Shown piece after piece: positions 5,926-12,838 of a DNA stretch of 15,209 bases. The stretch is taken from positions 1 through 15,209 of the forward strand of contig CALGPA010000050.1 of the NCBI GenBank assembly GCA_937960795.1. Direction: 5' to 3'. Below the pieces are notes generated by a model. That model was not told the origin of the DNA. It was given only the letters and a program-made list of their open reading frames with translations, and made no database searches. A program made the translations under genes and the position numbers. Source of the stretch: an uncultured bacterium. GTDB taxonomy: Bacteria; Cloacimonadota; Cloacimonadia; Cloacimonadales; Cloacimonadaceae. Positions within the stretch are counted from its first letter, which is position 1. Each line of letters begins with the position of its first letter.

Positions 5926-6243
5926 GTGGAAAAGAAAATGAAACTAAAAAAAGGTGACTTAGTCGTCGTCATCTCCGGTGAAGACAAAGGCAAAAAGGGA
6001 CACATCCTCAGAGCCTTCCCCAAGACCGGACGTGTGATCATCGAGAAAGTCAACATGATCAAAAAACACGCCAAGCCTTCACAGCGTAACCCTCAAGGTG
6101 GGATCATCTCCATGGAAGCACCTGTCAATGCTTCAAACGTGATGCTCTTCAATGAGAAGCTGAATACGGTCTCCAAGCCCGTCATTCAGAACCGTGAAGG
6201 ACGCCGGATCCGCACTTGCAAAAAGTCCGGTGATGAGCTGTAA
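5926..6243 (+). CDS. rplX: 50S ribosomal protein L24
   Basis: L24 starts 50S assembly by binding the 5' part of 23S rRNA. The 105-residue protein has an N-terminal KOW motif (about residues 8–35: KKGDLVVVISGEDKGKKGHI) and the conserved continuation VNMIKKHAKPSQRNPQGGI. I chose the GTG at 5926, four bases after AGGAGG (5916–5921, fused to the rplN stop). The in-frame ATG at 5938 would give the more usual short N-terminus but lies too far from that site. Confidence 0.95.
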   Translation: MEKKMKLKKGDLVVVISGEDKGKKGHILRAFPKTGRVIIEKVNMIKKHAKPSQRNPQGGIISMEAPVNASNVMLFNEKLNTVSKPVIQNREGRRIRTCKKSGDEL

Positions 6244-6260
6244 ACAAGGAGCGTATGTAA

Positions 6261-6806
6261 ATGAACCGACTCAAAGAAAAATATAAGAGCCAAGTGATCC
6301 CCGCCCTTACCAAGCACTTTGATTACAAAAACCCGCATCAAGTGCCCAAGATGGTCAAGATAGTGGTAAGCATGGGAGTGGGATCCGCTACTCAAAACAA
6401 AGCTTTCCTGGATAACGCCGTGAAAGATCTGGAGCAGATTACCGGACGTAAGGTCCTCGTGACCAAAGCCCGTAAATCCATCTCCAATTTTAAGCTGCGT
6501 CAAGGTATGCCCATCGGCTGTAAAGTTACCCTCCGCGATGAAGCGATGTATGAATTCTTCGATCGCCTCACCGCCATCACGATCCCAAGGATCCGTGACT
6601 TCCGCGGCATCAAATCCGATGCTTTCGACGGAAGAGGTAACTTCTCTTTTGGCCTGAAAGAACAGACCGTATTTCCAGAGATCGAATATGACAAAGTCGA
6701 TGCCATCCGCGGGATGAACATCAACATAGTAACCACCGCTCGTACCGATGAAGAGTGTCGCCAGCTTCTACGCGAAATGGGCATGCCCTTCACCAGAGCT
6801 GAATAA
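6261..6806 (+). CDS. rplE: 50S ribosomal protein L5
   Basis: L5 binds 5S rRNA in the central protuberance and contacts P-site tRNA. Its 181 residues match the family. Clear signatures are LKEKYKSQVIPAL (residues 3–15), VVSMGVGSATQN, TGRKVLVTKARKSISNFKLR and GMPIGCKVTLR, then RIRDFRGI and DGRGNFSFGLKEQTVFPEI. AAGGAG is at 6246–6251. An ATG-TAA start-stop pair (6255–6260) lies between that site and the chosen ATG and abuts it in frame. Confidence 0.97.
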   Translation: MNRLKEKYKSQVIPALTKHFDYKNPHQVPKMVKIVVSMGVGSATQNKAFLDNAVKDLEQITGRKVLVTKARKSISNFKLRQGMPIGCKVTLRDEAMYEFFDRLTAITIPRIRDFRGIKSDAFDGRGNFSFGLKEQTVFPEIEYDKVDAIRGMNINIVTTARTDEECRQLLREMGMPFTRAE

Positions 6807-6815
6807 GGAGATATT

Positions 6816-7001
6816 GTGGCCAAAAAATCACTGATTATCAAGCAACAAAGAACTCCCAAGTTCAAAGTTAGACAATATAACCGTTGCAAGATCTGCGGAC
6901 GTCCGCGTGCCTATATGCGCCGCTTTGGAATGTGCCGCCTTTGCTTCCGCAAATATGCCGCCGAGGGACAAATCCCCGGTATCACCAGAAGCAGCTGGTA
7001 A
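6816..7001 (+). CDS. rpsN: 30S ribosomal protein S14, zinc-binding type (type Z)
   Basis: S14 sits in the 30S head beside S3 and S10. This is the short zinc-ribbon form with 61 residues and four zinc ligands: C24 and C27 in CKIC, and C40 and C43 in CRLC. The end CFRKYAAEGQIPGITRSSW is typical of type Z. The start is GTG at 6816, five bases after AAGGAG (6805–6810), which begins within the rplE stop. No zinc-free paralogue is visible in this window, although one could be elsewhere in the genome for zinc starvation. Confidence 0.97.
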   Translation: MAKKSLIIKQQRTPKFKVRQYNRCKICGRPRAYMRRFGMCRLCFRKYAAEGQIPGITRSSW

Positions 7002-7016
7002 AACAAGGAGATTTAA

Positions 7017-7430
7017 ATGAGCGTATCTGATCCGATAGCTGATGCATTGACCAAGATCCGCAATGCATATCGTGCCGGACACTCACAAGTGATCGTAAAC
7101 CATAGCAAGATTATCGAGGCTTTGGTGCGCATCCTTGCTGAGGAAAACTTTGTAAATAGTATTCAAATATTAGACAAAGATCCGGAGCACAAGTTCAACT
7201 ACAAGCGTATATTGATTATCCTGCGTTACACCAATGACGGACAACCCGTGATGCAAGGATTAGTAAGAGTTTCAAAACCCGGAAGACGTGTTTACGTCAA
7301 AGCAGACAAACTTCCCAGCGTGTATAACAACACCGGTTGTGCTCTCATCTCCACCAGCAATGGTGTGATGGTGGATCGCGATGCCAGGCTCAAACACGTG
7401 GGCGGCGAGTATGTCTGCCGTGTTTGGTAG
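7017..7430 (+). CDS. rpsH: 30S ribosomal protein S8
   Basis: S8 binds the central domain of 16S rRNA and, in E. coli, represses the spc operon by binding its mRNA near rplE. The protein has 137 residues, slightly longer than the common 130–132, because of an extended middle segment (about residues 50–65, with KDPEHKFNYKRILIILRY). The start MSVSDPIADALTKIRNAY and the C-terminal ISTSNGVMVDRDARLKHVGG followed by EYVCRVW are diagnostic. AAGGAG (7005–7010) is six bases from the ATG. Confidence 0.97.
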   Translation: MSVSDPIADALTKIRNAYRAGHSQVIVNHSKIIEALVRILAEENFVNSIQILDKDPEHKFNYKRILIILRYTNDGQPVMQGLVRVSKPGRRVYVKADKLPSVYNNTGCALISTSNGVMVDRDARLKHVGGEYVCRVW

Positions 7431-7439
7431 GAGGAAGTT

Positions 7440-8009
7440 ATGTCCCGCATAGGAAAAGCACCTATCAAACTCAGCTCCGATCTGAATGTCAAAATTGACA
7501 ACAGTACCATTACCGTAAAAGGCAAGCTGGGTGAGCTTAGCTACACCATGCTTCCCGGAATGACCGTGGAAGTCGAAGATGGCGTTCTCACCGTAAAGCG
7601 CGCTGACGACAGCAAAAACCAACGTGCCGTGCACGGCCTCACCCGCGCCCTGATCCAAAACATGGTCACCGGAGTCTCTGAGGGCTTCAAAAAGACCCTG
7701 CACATCTTTGGAACCGGTTATAGCTCCGAAGTAGTAGGTCCTTGGCTTAGGCTCTCATTGGGATATTCGCATGACATTCTCCTGCGCATCCCCGAAGGCC
7801 TCAAAGTGGAAGCCAATGCCGTTCCCCGCTCCCGTGGTGCTCGCAGTGACTTCACCAGCATCATAACCGTTGAGGGCATAAACAAGCAAATGGTTGGTCA
7901 GTTTGCCGCTGAAGTTCGTGGCTGCCGTCCTCCGGAAAACTACAAAGGTAAGGGTGTGCGTTATCATGACGAACACGTTACCATTAAAGCCGGAAAAGCC
8001 GGAGCTTAA
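7440..8009 (+). CDS. rplF: 50S ribosomal protein L6
   Basis: L6 lies near the GTPase-associated centre and the sarcin-ricin loop. It has two related domains of about 80 residues and is 189 residues long, about 12 more than E. coli L6. It starts MSRIGKAPIKL and contains ITVKGKLGELSYTM in the first domain. In the second are FGTGYSSEVVG and LRLSLGYSHDI, and the C-terminal RGCRPPENYKGKGVRYHDEH is diagnostic. AGGAGG (7429–7434), fused to the rpsH stop, is five bases upstream. Confidence 0.97.
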   Translation: MSRIGKAPIKLSSDLNVKIDNSTITVKGKLGELSYTMLPGMTVEVEDGVLTVKRADDSKNQRAVHGLTRALIQNMVTGVSEGFKKTLHIFGTGYSSEVVGPWLRLSLGYSHDILLRIPEGLKVEANAVPRSRGARSDFTSIITVEGINKQMVGQFAAEVRGCRPPENYKGKGVRYHDEHVTIKAGKAGA

Positions 8010-8025
8010 AGAGAGGTAATGTAAA

Positions 8026-8397
8026 ATGATAAGATCTATCACAAAGATAAAGAGTAACCTACGCGCCCGTCGTCGTGCTGCTATCCGCAAACGCCTGTCG
8101 GGTACTACCGAGCGACCCCGCCTCGTGGTTTTTCGCTCAAATAAGAATATCTATGCGCAGATTATCGACGACAGCAAGGGTGTGACCCTCGTCTCTATGT
8201 CTTCCAAAGCAAAAGATTTTGAAGCCGGTGAAGCCAAAACCAAGACTGAAAAAAGCCATGAAGTTGGCGTCAAGCTTGGGCAGAAAGCTATTGCTGCCGG
8301 GATCAAGACCATCGCTTTTGATCGTGCCGGATACAAGTATCATGGCAGAGTGAAAGCTCTGGCTGATGGTGCCCGCAAAGCCGGGCTTGAGTTCTAA
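8026..8397 (+). CDS. rplR: 50S ribosomal protein L18
   Basis: L18 binds 5S rRNA together with L5 and anchors it in the central protuberance. The product of 123 residues has the basic N-terminal RNA-binding tail (LRARRRAAIRKRLSGT, residues 12–27), then ERPRLVVFRSNKNIYAQIID, and the C-terminal AFDRAGYKYHGRVKALADGA and RKAGLEF. GAGAGG (8011–8016) is the ribosome binding site. As with rplD and rplE, an ATG-TAA pair (8019–8024) precedes the real start, here shifted by one base relative to its frame. Confidence 0.97.
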   Translation: MIRSITKIKSNLRARRRAAIRKRLSGTTERPRLVVFRSNKNIYAQIIDDSKGVTLVSMSSKAKDFEAGEAKTKTEKSHEVGVKLGQKAIAAGIKTIAFDRAGYKYHGRVKALADGARKAGLEF

Positions 8398-8411
8398 AAG
8401 GGGAGGATAGC

Positions 8412-8933
8412 TTGAATTATCAACACAATCAGAATCTTGAAGAAGAAAGACTGGTAGAGAAAATCATCGATACCAAGCGCGTAGCCAAGGTCGTTAAAGG
8501 TGGCCGTAATTTCTCCTTCTCTGCTATCGTAGTGGTCGGTGACAAAGCCGGCAACGTCGGAGTCGGAAGCGGCAAAGCCAATGAGATCGTAGACGCCATC
8601 CGCAAAGCCAAAGAAAAAGCAGTGAAAAGCATGTTCCACGTGCCGATCGTCAAAGGAACAGTTCCTCATGAGATCGTTGCTCGTTTCGGCGCCAGCCGCG
8701 TGATGATCAAACCGGCATCTCCGGGTACCGGAGTTATCGCCGGGAACACCACTCGTGCGATCTTTGAAGCAGCAGGGATCCAAAACATCCTCTGCAAATC
8801 ATTGGGTTCAAACACCCCGACAAACGTGGTCAAAGCCACCATCAGTGGGCTCAAATCCATGCGCACCATAGCTGATGTCGCCCGCCTGCGTAATAAGAGC
8901 ATCGCTCAGATTACCGGTCAGGAGGAGAAATGA
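8412..8933 (+). CDS. rpsE: 30S ribosomal protein S5
   Basis: S5 works with S4 in decoding accuracy and lines the mRNA entry. The 173-residue protein has the double-stranded RNA-binding-like domain in the first half (EKIIDTKRVAKVVKGGRNFS with FSAIVVVGDKAGNVGVGSGKA, about residues 16–56) and the S5 C-terminal domain with HEIVARFGASRVMIKPASPG, TGVIAG and the LGSNTPTNVVKAT stretch. The start is TTG at 8412, five bases after GGGGAGG (8400–8406). Its stop overlaps the rpmD start as ATGA. Confidence 0.97.
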   Translation: MNYQHNQNLEEERLVEKIIDTKRVAKVVKGGRNFSFSAIVVVGDKAGNVGVGSGKANEIVDAIRKAKEKAVKSMFHVPIVKGTVPHEIVARFGASRVMIKPASPGTGVIAGNTTRAIFEAAGIQNILCKSLGSNTPTNVVKATISGLKSMRTIADVARLRNKSIAQITGQEEK

Positions 8934-9118
8934 AGAAGCTCAAAGTGACCCTTATCCGCAGCACTATAAATCGTATCGAAGCCCACAAACGGGTTGTAAA
9001 ATCTCTTGGTCTGGGCAAGCTCAACAGCAGCCGGATCCACGACGACAACCCAGTAATCCGTGGTATGATCAATAAAGTATCATACCTGCTCAAAGTTGAA
9101 GAAGTGCAGGGAGAATAG
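8930..9118 (+). CDS. rpmD: 50S ribosomal protein L30
   Basis: L30 is a small protein of the large subunit with a ferredoxin-like fold. Its 62 residues match the bacterial family. Recognisable are KLKVTLIRSTINR at the start, the helix HKRVVKSLGLGKLNSSRIHD (residues 19–38), and the end VSYLLKVEEV. The ATG is in an ATGA overlap with rpsE, with AGGAGGAG (8920–8927) close upstream, so coupling to S5 translation is likely. Confidence 0.96.
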   Translation: MKKLKVTLIRSTINRIEAHKRVVKSLGLGKLNSSRIHDDNPVIRGMINKVSYLLKVEEVQGE

Positions 9119-9120
9119 CA

Positions 9121-9576
9121 ATGTTGACACTTAGTAATCTAGGCAAACCTGCTGGCAGAAAGAACAAAAAGCGCCTGGGAAAAGGCCAAGGCTCCGGATG
9201 GGGACACCAAGCCGGTCGTGGTCACAAGGGTAAAAAAGCCCGCTCCGGTGGCAGTGTTCCGGCCTCCTTTGAAGGTGGTCAGATGCCTTTGCATCGCCGT
9301 CTGCCAAAACGCGGATTCAAGAATATCTTCCGTGTGGGCTATCGCAGCCTCAATCTGTCCCGCCTTGTGGAACTGGAAGAGACTCAATTCGATATCGCCA
9401 AGCTCGAAGAACTGGGCTTGATTCCATCAAAAGGTCAAAAAGCTAAAGCTCCGGTGAAAGTGCTTGCCGGAACCACTGAAGAATTCACCAAAGCTGTTCA
9501 TATCAAAGCGAACGCATTCTCCAAAAACGCTAAAGCGCTCATCGAAAAGAACGGCGGCAAGGCGGAGGTAGTGTAA
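9121..9576 (+). CDS. rplO: 50S ribosomal protein L15
   Basis: L15 is a late-assembly protein of the large subunit with a long, glycine- and lysine-rich N-terminal tail threaded into 23S rRNA. That tail is plain here: GRKNKKRLGKGQGSGWGHQA and GRGHKGKKARSGG (about residues 12–44), followed by FEGGQMPLHRRLPKRGF. The globular C-terminal part ends at 151 residues, a normal size. GGGAG (9109–9113) is seven bases upstream. Its last codons contain the GGAGG (9564–9568) that serves secY. Confidence 0.97.
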   Translation: MLTLSNLGKPAGRKNKKRLGKGQGSGWGHQAGRGHKGKKARSGGSVPASFEGGQMPLHRRLPKRGFKNIFRVGYRSLNLSRLVELEETQFDIAKLEELGLIPSKGQKAKAPVKVLAGTTEEFTKAVHIKANAFSKNAKALIEKNGGKAEVV

Positions 9577-9577
9577 T

Positions 9578-10891
9578 TTGCTTAAGACTATGACAAACAT
9601 GTTCCGGATTCCGGACCTAAAGAAGAAGATCTTGTTCACTGCGCTGTTTTTGGTGCTCTACAGGATGGGCAGTTTTGTGCCCATTCCCGGAGTAGACGCC
9701 GGCGCATTGCAAGCATTTTTTGAGGGCGCCAGAGAGGGTGGGAACACTCTCTTTGGTCTCCTTGATCTCTTCGTGGGCGGAAACTTTGAGCGTGCATCGG
9801 TATTTGCCTTGGGAATTATGCCCTATATCACGGCATCGATCGTGATCCAGCTCTTGGGCAGCATTGTTCCCTATTTTGAAAAACTTAGAAAAGAAGGTGC
9901 CGAGGGACAGAAGAAACTGAACCAGATTACGCGCTATGGAACGGTGGGATTGGCAGCATTTAATGCCATCACCATCACCATATGGCTGACGAATCTGGCC
10001 GGTGGCGTCGTCCCCTCACCGGGAGTTCTCTTTCATTTCACCGGGATCATCACGCTGGTTACAGGCACGATGATCGTGATGTGGATCGGTGAGCAGATCA
10101 CCGAGCACGGCATCGGTAATGGAATATCTCTGATCATCTTTGCCGGAATCATTGCCAGATATCCGGAAGGATTTATTCGGATGTTCCAAAAGATCGGTGC
10201 TGAGCCTACTTATGCTTGGAAAGCTGTCTTTGCAGTTCTCCTCATGGTAGCCGTGACGGCTGCTGTGATCTATGTCACAGAAGCCACCCGCAAGATCCCG
10301 GTCCAATACGCCAAGCGTATAGTGGGTCGCAGAGTTTATGGTGGTCAGAGCACATACATTCCCTTGCGTGTGAACACTGCCGGTGTGATCCCGATTATCT
10401 TTGCCCAGAGCGTACTGATGTTCCCTGCAACCATCGCGGCATTTTTTGGTACAGGGGGTGGATTCTGGGTTACCCTACAACGCTGGTTATCTCCGGGCGC
10501 AGCATTATATACGATCATGTATGTGACGCTGATCATCTTCTTCGCCTATTTCTACACTGCCATCGTCCTCAATCCTACTGAGATGGCAGAGAACATGGTG
10601 AAGTATGGTGGCCACATTCCAGGCAAAAAACCCGGAAAGAAAACCGCTGAATACATTAATTCCGTGCTGACCAAGATAACCCTGCCGGGTGCAGTATTTT
10701 TTGCTTTTGTGGCACTACTGCCCGAGATCATGAGTCACCGTTTTGATCTGCCATTCTATTTTGGCGGAACCGGTTTGATCATCGTGGTCGGTGTTGCGCT
10801 GGATACCTTGCAGCAGATCGAATCTCACCTCGTAATGCGTCACTATGACGGATTCATGAAGAAGGGTAAGCTTCGCGGACGCGGAAGATAA
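9578..10891 (+). CDS. secY: Preprotein translocase subunit SecY
   Basis: SecY is the channel of the Sec translocon in the cytoplasmic membrane, working with SecE, SecG, SecA and the ribosome. The 437-residue protein shows ten likely membrane segments near residues 17–36, 75–95, 121–140, 153–172, 181–197, 214–234, 268–290, 311–331, 367–385 and 396–412. Motifs include GSFVPIPGVD (31–40), EKLRKEGAEGQKKLNQITRY (101–120), ITEHGIGNGISLIIFAGI (174–191), RKIPVQYAKR (238–247) and GHIPGKKPGK (345–354). I chose TTG at 9578 (protein start MLKTMTNMFRIPDLKKKILF, typical), nine bases after GGAGG; ATG at 9590 is a weaker option. Confidence 0.97.
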   Translation: MLKTMTNMFRIPDLKKKILFTALFLVLYRMGSFVPIPGVDAGALQAFFEGAREGGNTLFGLLDLFVGGNFERASVFALGIMPYITASIVIQLLGSIVPYFEKLRKEGAEGQKKLNQITRYGTVGLAAFNAITITIWLTNLAGGVVPSPGVLFHFTGIITLVTGTMIVMWIGEQITEHGIGNGISLIIFAGIIARYPEGFIRMFQKIGAEPTYAWKAVFAVLLMVAVTAAVIYVTEATRKIPVQYAKRIVGRRVYGGQSTYIPLRVNTAGVIPIIFAQSVLMFPATIAAFFGTGGGFWVTLQRWLSPGAALYTIMYVTLIIFFAYFYTAIVLNPTEMAENMVKYGGHIPGKKPGKKTAEYINSVLTKITLPGAVFFAFVALLPEIMSHRFDLPFYFGGTGLIIVVGVALDTLQQIESHLVMRHYDGFMKKGKLRGRGR

Positions 10892-10893
10892 GT

Positions 10894-11652
10894 ATGATCT
10901 ACCTGAAGTCTCCCCAAGAAATCATCAAGATCCGCGCGGCTTGCCAGATTGTTGGCCAGCTTCTGGAAGCGCTTGAAGGCATGATCGAGCCCGGGATAAG
11001 CACCTGGGAGTTGGATCATTTTGCCGAGAGCTTCATCCGTGATCGCGGCGGGAAACCCGCTTTCAAGGGCTATCAAGTGCCGGGACTAAGACCCTTCCCC
11101 GGAACGCTCTGCACTTCGCCAAATAGTGGCATCGTGCACGGGATTCCCTCCAAGAAAGTGATTCTAAATGAGGGTGACATCATCGGCATCGATGTTGGTG
11201 TGATCAAAGACGGATATTATGGAGATGCAGCTCGCACCTATGCTGTGTCCCGGATCAGCGATGAAGCTTCCCAATTGATGGAGGTGACTCACACTGCCCT
11301 GACAAAGGGTATCGCAGCTGCGGTGGATGGAGCCCGGGTGGGGGATATTTCCCACGCTATCGGCTCATACATCGCCCAGATGGGATACTTTGCAGCAGAT
11401 GATCTGACCGGACACGGAGTAGGAAGAGAATTGCACGAAGAACCGCAGATTCCCAATACCGGAAGACAGGGCTATGGCCCGCGTCTGCAGGCCGGGATGA
11501 CGCTTGCTATCGAACCCATGGTAAATATCGGCACCAATCGCGTGAAAGAGAAAGGCTGGGAGTTTTTTGTGGCTGATGGCAGCTTGTCTGCCCATTTTGA
11601 ACACAGCATCCTGGTCACTAATGCCGAGGCAGAGATACTTACAAAAGCGTAA
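10894..11652 (+). CDS. map: Type I methionine aminopeptidase
   Basis: Map removes the N-terminal methionine from nascent proteins and is essential in most bacteria. The 252-residue single-domain pita-bread enzyme has all five metal ligands by alignment with E. coli: D100 and D111 (in GIDVGVIKDGYYGDAARTY), H174 (GHGVGRELHEEP), E207 (AIEPM) and E236 (HFEHSILVT). H82 in VHGIP and H181 match catalytic histidines. No N-terminal zinc finger or SH3 extension is present. The ATG is two bases after secY, with only GGAAG (10883–10887) as ribosome binding site. The adenylate kinase gene (adk) that often sits between secY and map is absent. Confidence 0.97.
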   Translation: MIYLKSPQEIIKIRAACQIVGQLLEALEGMIEPGISTWELDHFAESFIRDRGGKPAFKGYQVPGLRPFPGTLCTSPNSGIVHGIPSKKVILNEGDIIGIDVGVIKDGYYGDAARTYAVSRISDEASQLMEVTHTALTKGIAAAVDGARVGDISHAIGSYIAQMGYFAADDLTGHGVGRELHEEPQIPNTGRQGYGPRLQAGMTLAIEPMVNIGTNRVKEKGWEFFVADGSLSAHFEHSILVTNAEAEILTKA

Positions 11653-11666
11653 GGGAAGGAATATTC

Positions 11667-11885
11667 ATGAGTAAATCAGGTGTGATCGAAGTGGAAGGTG
11701 TGGTAACCGAAGCCCTTCCAAATACAACATTTCGCGTTGAACTGGAAAATGGCCATGAAATCTTGGCTCATTCATCCGGGAAGATGCGTATGCACTATAT
11801 CAGAATCCTGCCGGGAGATAAGGTCAAAGTGGAGCTCTCTCCATACGATCTGACCCGCGGCAGAATTACTTACCGCTATAAATAA
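11667..11885 (+). CDS. infA: Translation initiation factor IF-1
   Basis: IF-1 binds the 30S A site and helps IF-2 and IF-3 select the initiator tRNA. The 72-residue OB-fold protein is the standard length. Typical segments are IEVEGVVTEALPNTTFRVEL (residues 7–26), GHEILAHSSGKMRMHYIRIL and PGDKVKVELSPYDLTRGRIT, ending YRYK. AAGGA (11656–11660) is six bases upstream. The 42 bases after its stop, the longest gap in the cluster, contain a hairpin in front of rpmJ. Confidence 0.98.
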   Translation: MSKSGVIEVEGVVTEALPNTTFRVELENGHEILAHSSGKMRMHYIRILPGDKVKVELSPYDLTRGRITYRYK

Positions 11886-11890
11886 GAGAA

Positions 11891-11917
11891 TTGCTTCTTC
11901 CCCCCGGGGAAATGCAA
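11891..11917 (+). promoter_or_regulatory. GC-rich hairpin between infA and rpmJ
   Basis: TTCCCC and GGGGAA (core within 11898–11911) face each other in a run of six C followed by four G, and TTGC (11891–11894) with GCAA (11914–11917) extend the stem through a short mismatch. The right arm covers the first two bases of the AAGGAG that serves rpmJ (11916–11921), so folding could limit access to that start. There is no T-run, so it is not an intrinsic terminator. It could control L36 output, stall or process the transcript, or be incidental. Confidence 0.4.
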
Positions 11918-11927
11918 GGAGATAACA

Positions 11928-12044
11928 ATGAAAGTCAAAGCATCAGTAAAGATAATCTGCAAGGATTGCAGAATAATCAAACGCCACGGCGTTATTCGCG
12001 TTATCTGCAGCTCAAACCCTAAACATAAACAAAGACAGGGTTAA
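11928..12044 (+). CDS. rpmJ: 50S ribosomal protein L36, zinc-binding form
   Basis: L36 is the smallest ribosomal protein and stabilises 23S rRNA near the L7/L12 stalk base late in assembly. The 38-codon frame starts MKVKASVKIICKDCRIIKRH and ends PKHKQRQG. The zinc ligands C11, C14, C27 and H33 are all present, so this is the C+ form. AAGGAG (11916–11921) is six bases before the ATG, partly inside a hairpin arm. Its place between infA and rpsM is the usual one outside the E. coli arrangement, where rpmJ follows secY. Confidence 0.97.
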   Translation: MKVKASVKIICKDCRIIKRHGVIRVICSSNPKHKQRQG

Positions 12045-12059
12045 TAAAGGAGGACCAAC

Positions 12060-12428
12060 TTGGCACATATTGCAGGTATTGAGATTCCAAGAACAAAGCG
12101 GCTCTTCATTGGTCTTACCTATATCTATGGCATCGGCAGAAGCCGCGCCATCGAGATATGCGAAAAAGCTAATGTCGACCCCAAGAAGAAAGTCGCTGAT
12201 CTTACATTAGAAGAAGAGAAACTACTCCGTGATATCATCCAGAATGATTACATTGTGGAAGGAACACTGAGAACTCAGATCGCCATGAACATCAAACGGC
12301 TCATGGAAATTGGTTGCTATCGTGGTTTGCGCCACAAACGCGGTCTCCCCGTTCGCGGTCAACGTACCCATACAAACGCCCGCACCCGTAAGGGACCTCG
12401 TTCCAGCGCCATTAAAAAGAAGAAATAG
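12060..12428 (+). CDS. rpsM: 30S ribosomal protein S13
   Basis: S13 sits at the top of the 30S head, binds S19, contacts P-site tRNA and forms bridges to the 50S subunit. The 122-residue protein has the helix-two-turn-helix region (MAHIAGIEIP, then LTYIYGIGRSRAIEICEKAN, residues 19–38), a middle helix pair, and the basic tail GCYRGLRHKRGLPVRGQRTH (about 81–100) with TNARTRKGP. The start is TTG at 12060, six bases after a full AAAGGAGG (12046–12053). Confidence 0.97.
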   Translation: MAHIAGIEIPRTKRLFIGLTYIYGIGRSRAIEICEKANVDPKKKVADLTLEEEKLLRDIIQNDYIVEGTLRTQIAMNIKRLMEIGCYRGLRHKRGLPVRGQRTHTNARTRKGPRSSAIKKKK

Positions 12429-12439
12429 GAGCGTGATAC

Positions 12440-12829
12440 ATGGCTAAGAAAACCAGAGTTAAGAAAAAACGTGTACGCCTTTCCTTTGATGAAGGGCTGG
12501 TCTTTGTACATTCCAGCTTCAACAACACGATTATTACGCTCGCTGACCGTGCCGGAAATGCCTTGGCATGGAGCTCAGGCGGCAAGATCGGTTACAAAGG
12601 CTCTCGTAAAAGCACTCCCTTTGCTGCCCAGATGGCTGCTGCAGAAGTGGCAAAAATCGGCATGGAAATGGGAATCCAAAAAGTTGGCGTGATTGTTAAA
12701 GGTCCCGGAGGCGGCAGAGAATCTTCCATCCGCGCTCTTAATGCTGCCGGAATCAAAGTAACCATGATCAAGGACGAAACACCCATCCCGCATAACGGAT
12801 GCCGTCCGCCCAAAACCAGAAGGATATAA
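12440..12829 (+). CDS. rpsK: 30S ribosomal protein S11
   Basis: S11 lies on the 30S platform near the mRNA exit, beside the anti-Shine-Dalgarno helix. Its 129 residues are typical. The family pattern is clear: HSSFNNTIITLADRAGNALA (residues 24–43), GKIGYKGSRKSTPFAAQMAA, VIVKGPGGGRESSIRALNAA and the end TPIPHNGCRPPKTRRI. AGGAG (12427–12431) shares bases with the rpsM stop and is eight bases from the ATG. Confidence 0.98.
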   Translation: MAKKTRVKKKRVRLSFDEGLVFVHSSFNNTIITLADRAGNALAWSSGGKIGYKGSRKSTPFAAQMAAAEVAKIGMEMGIQKVGVIVKGPGGGRESSIRALNAAGIKVTMIKDETPIPHNGCRPPKTRRI

Positions 12830-12838
12830 GGAGAAATC

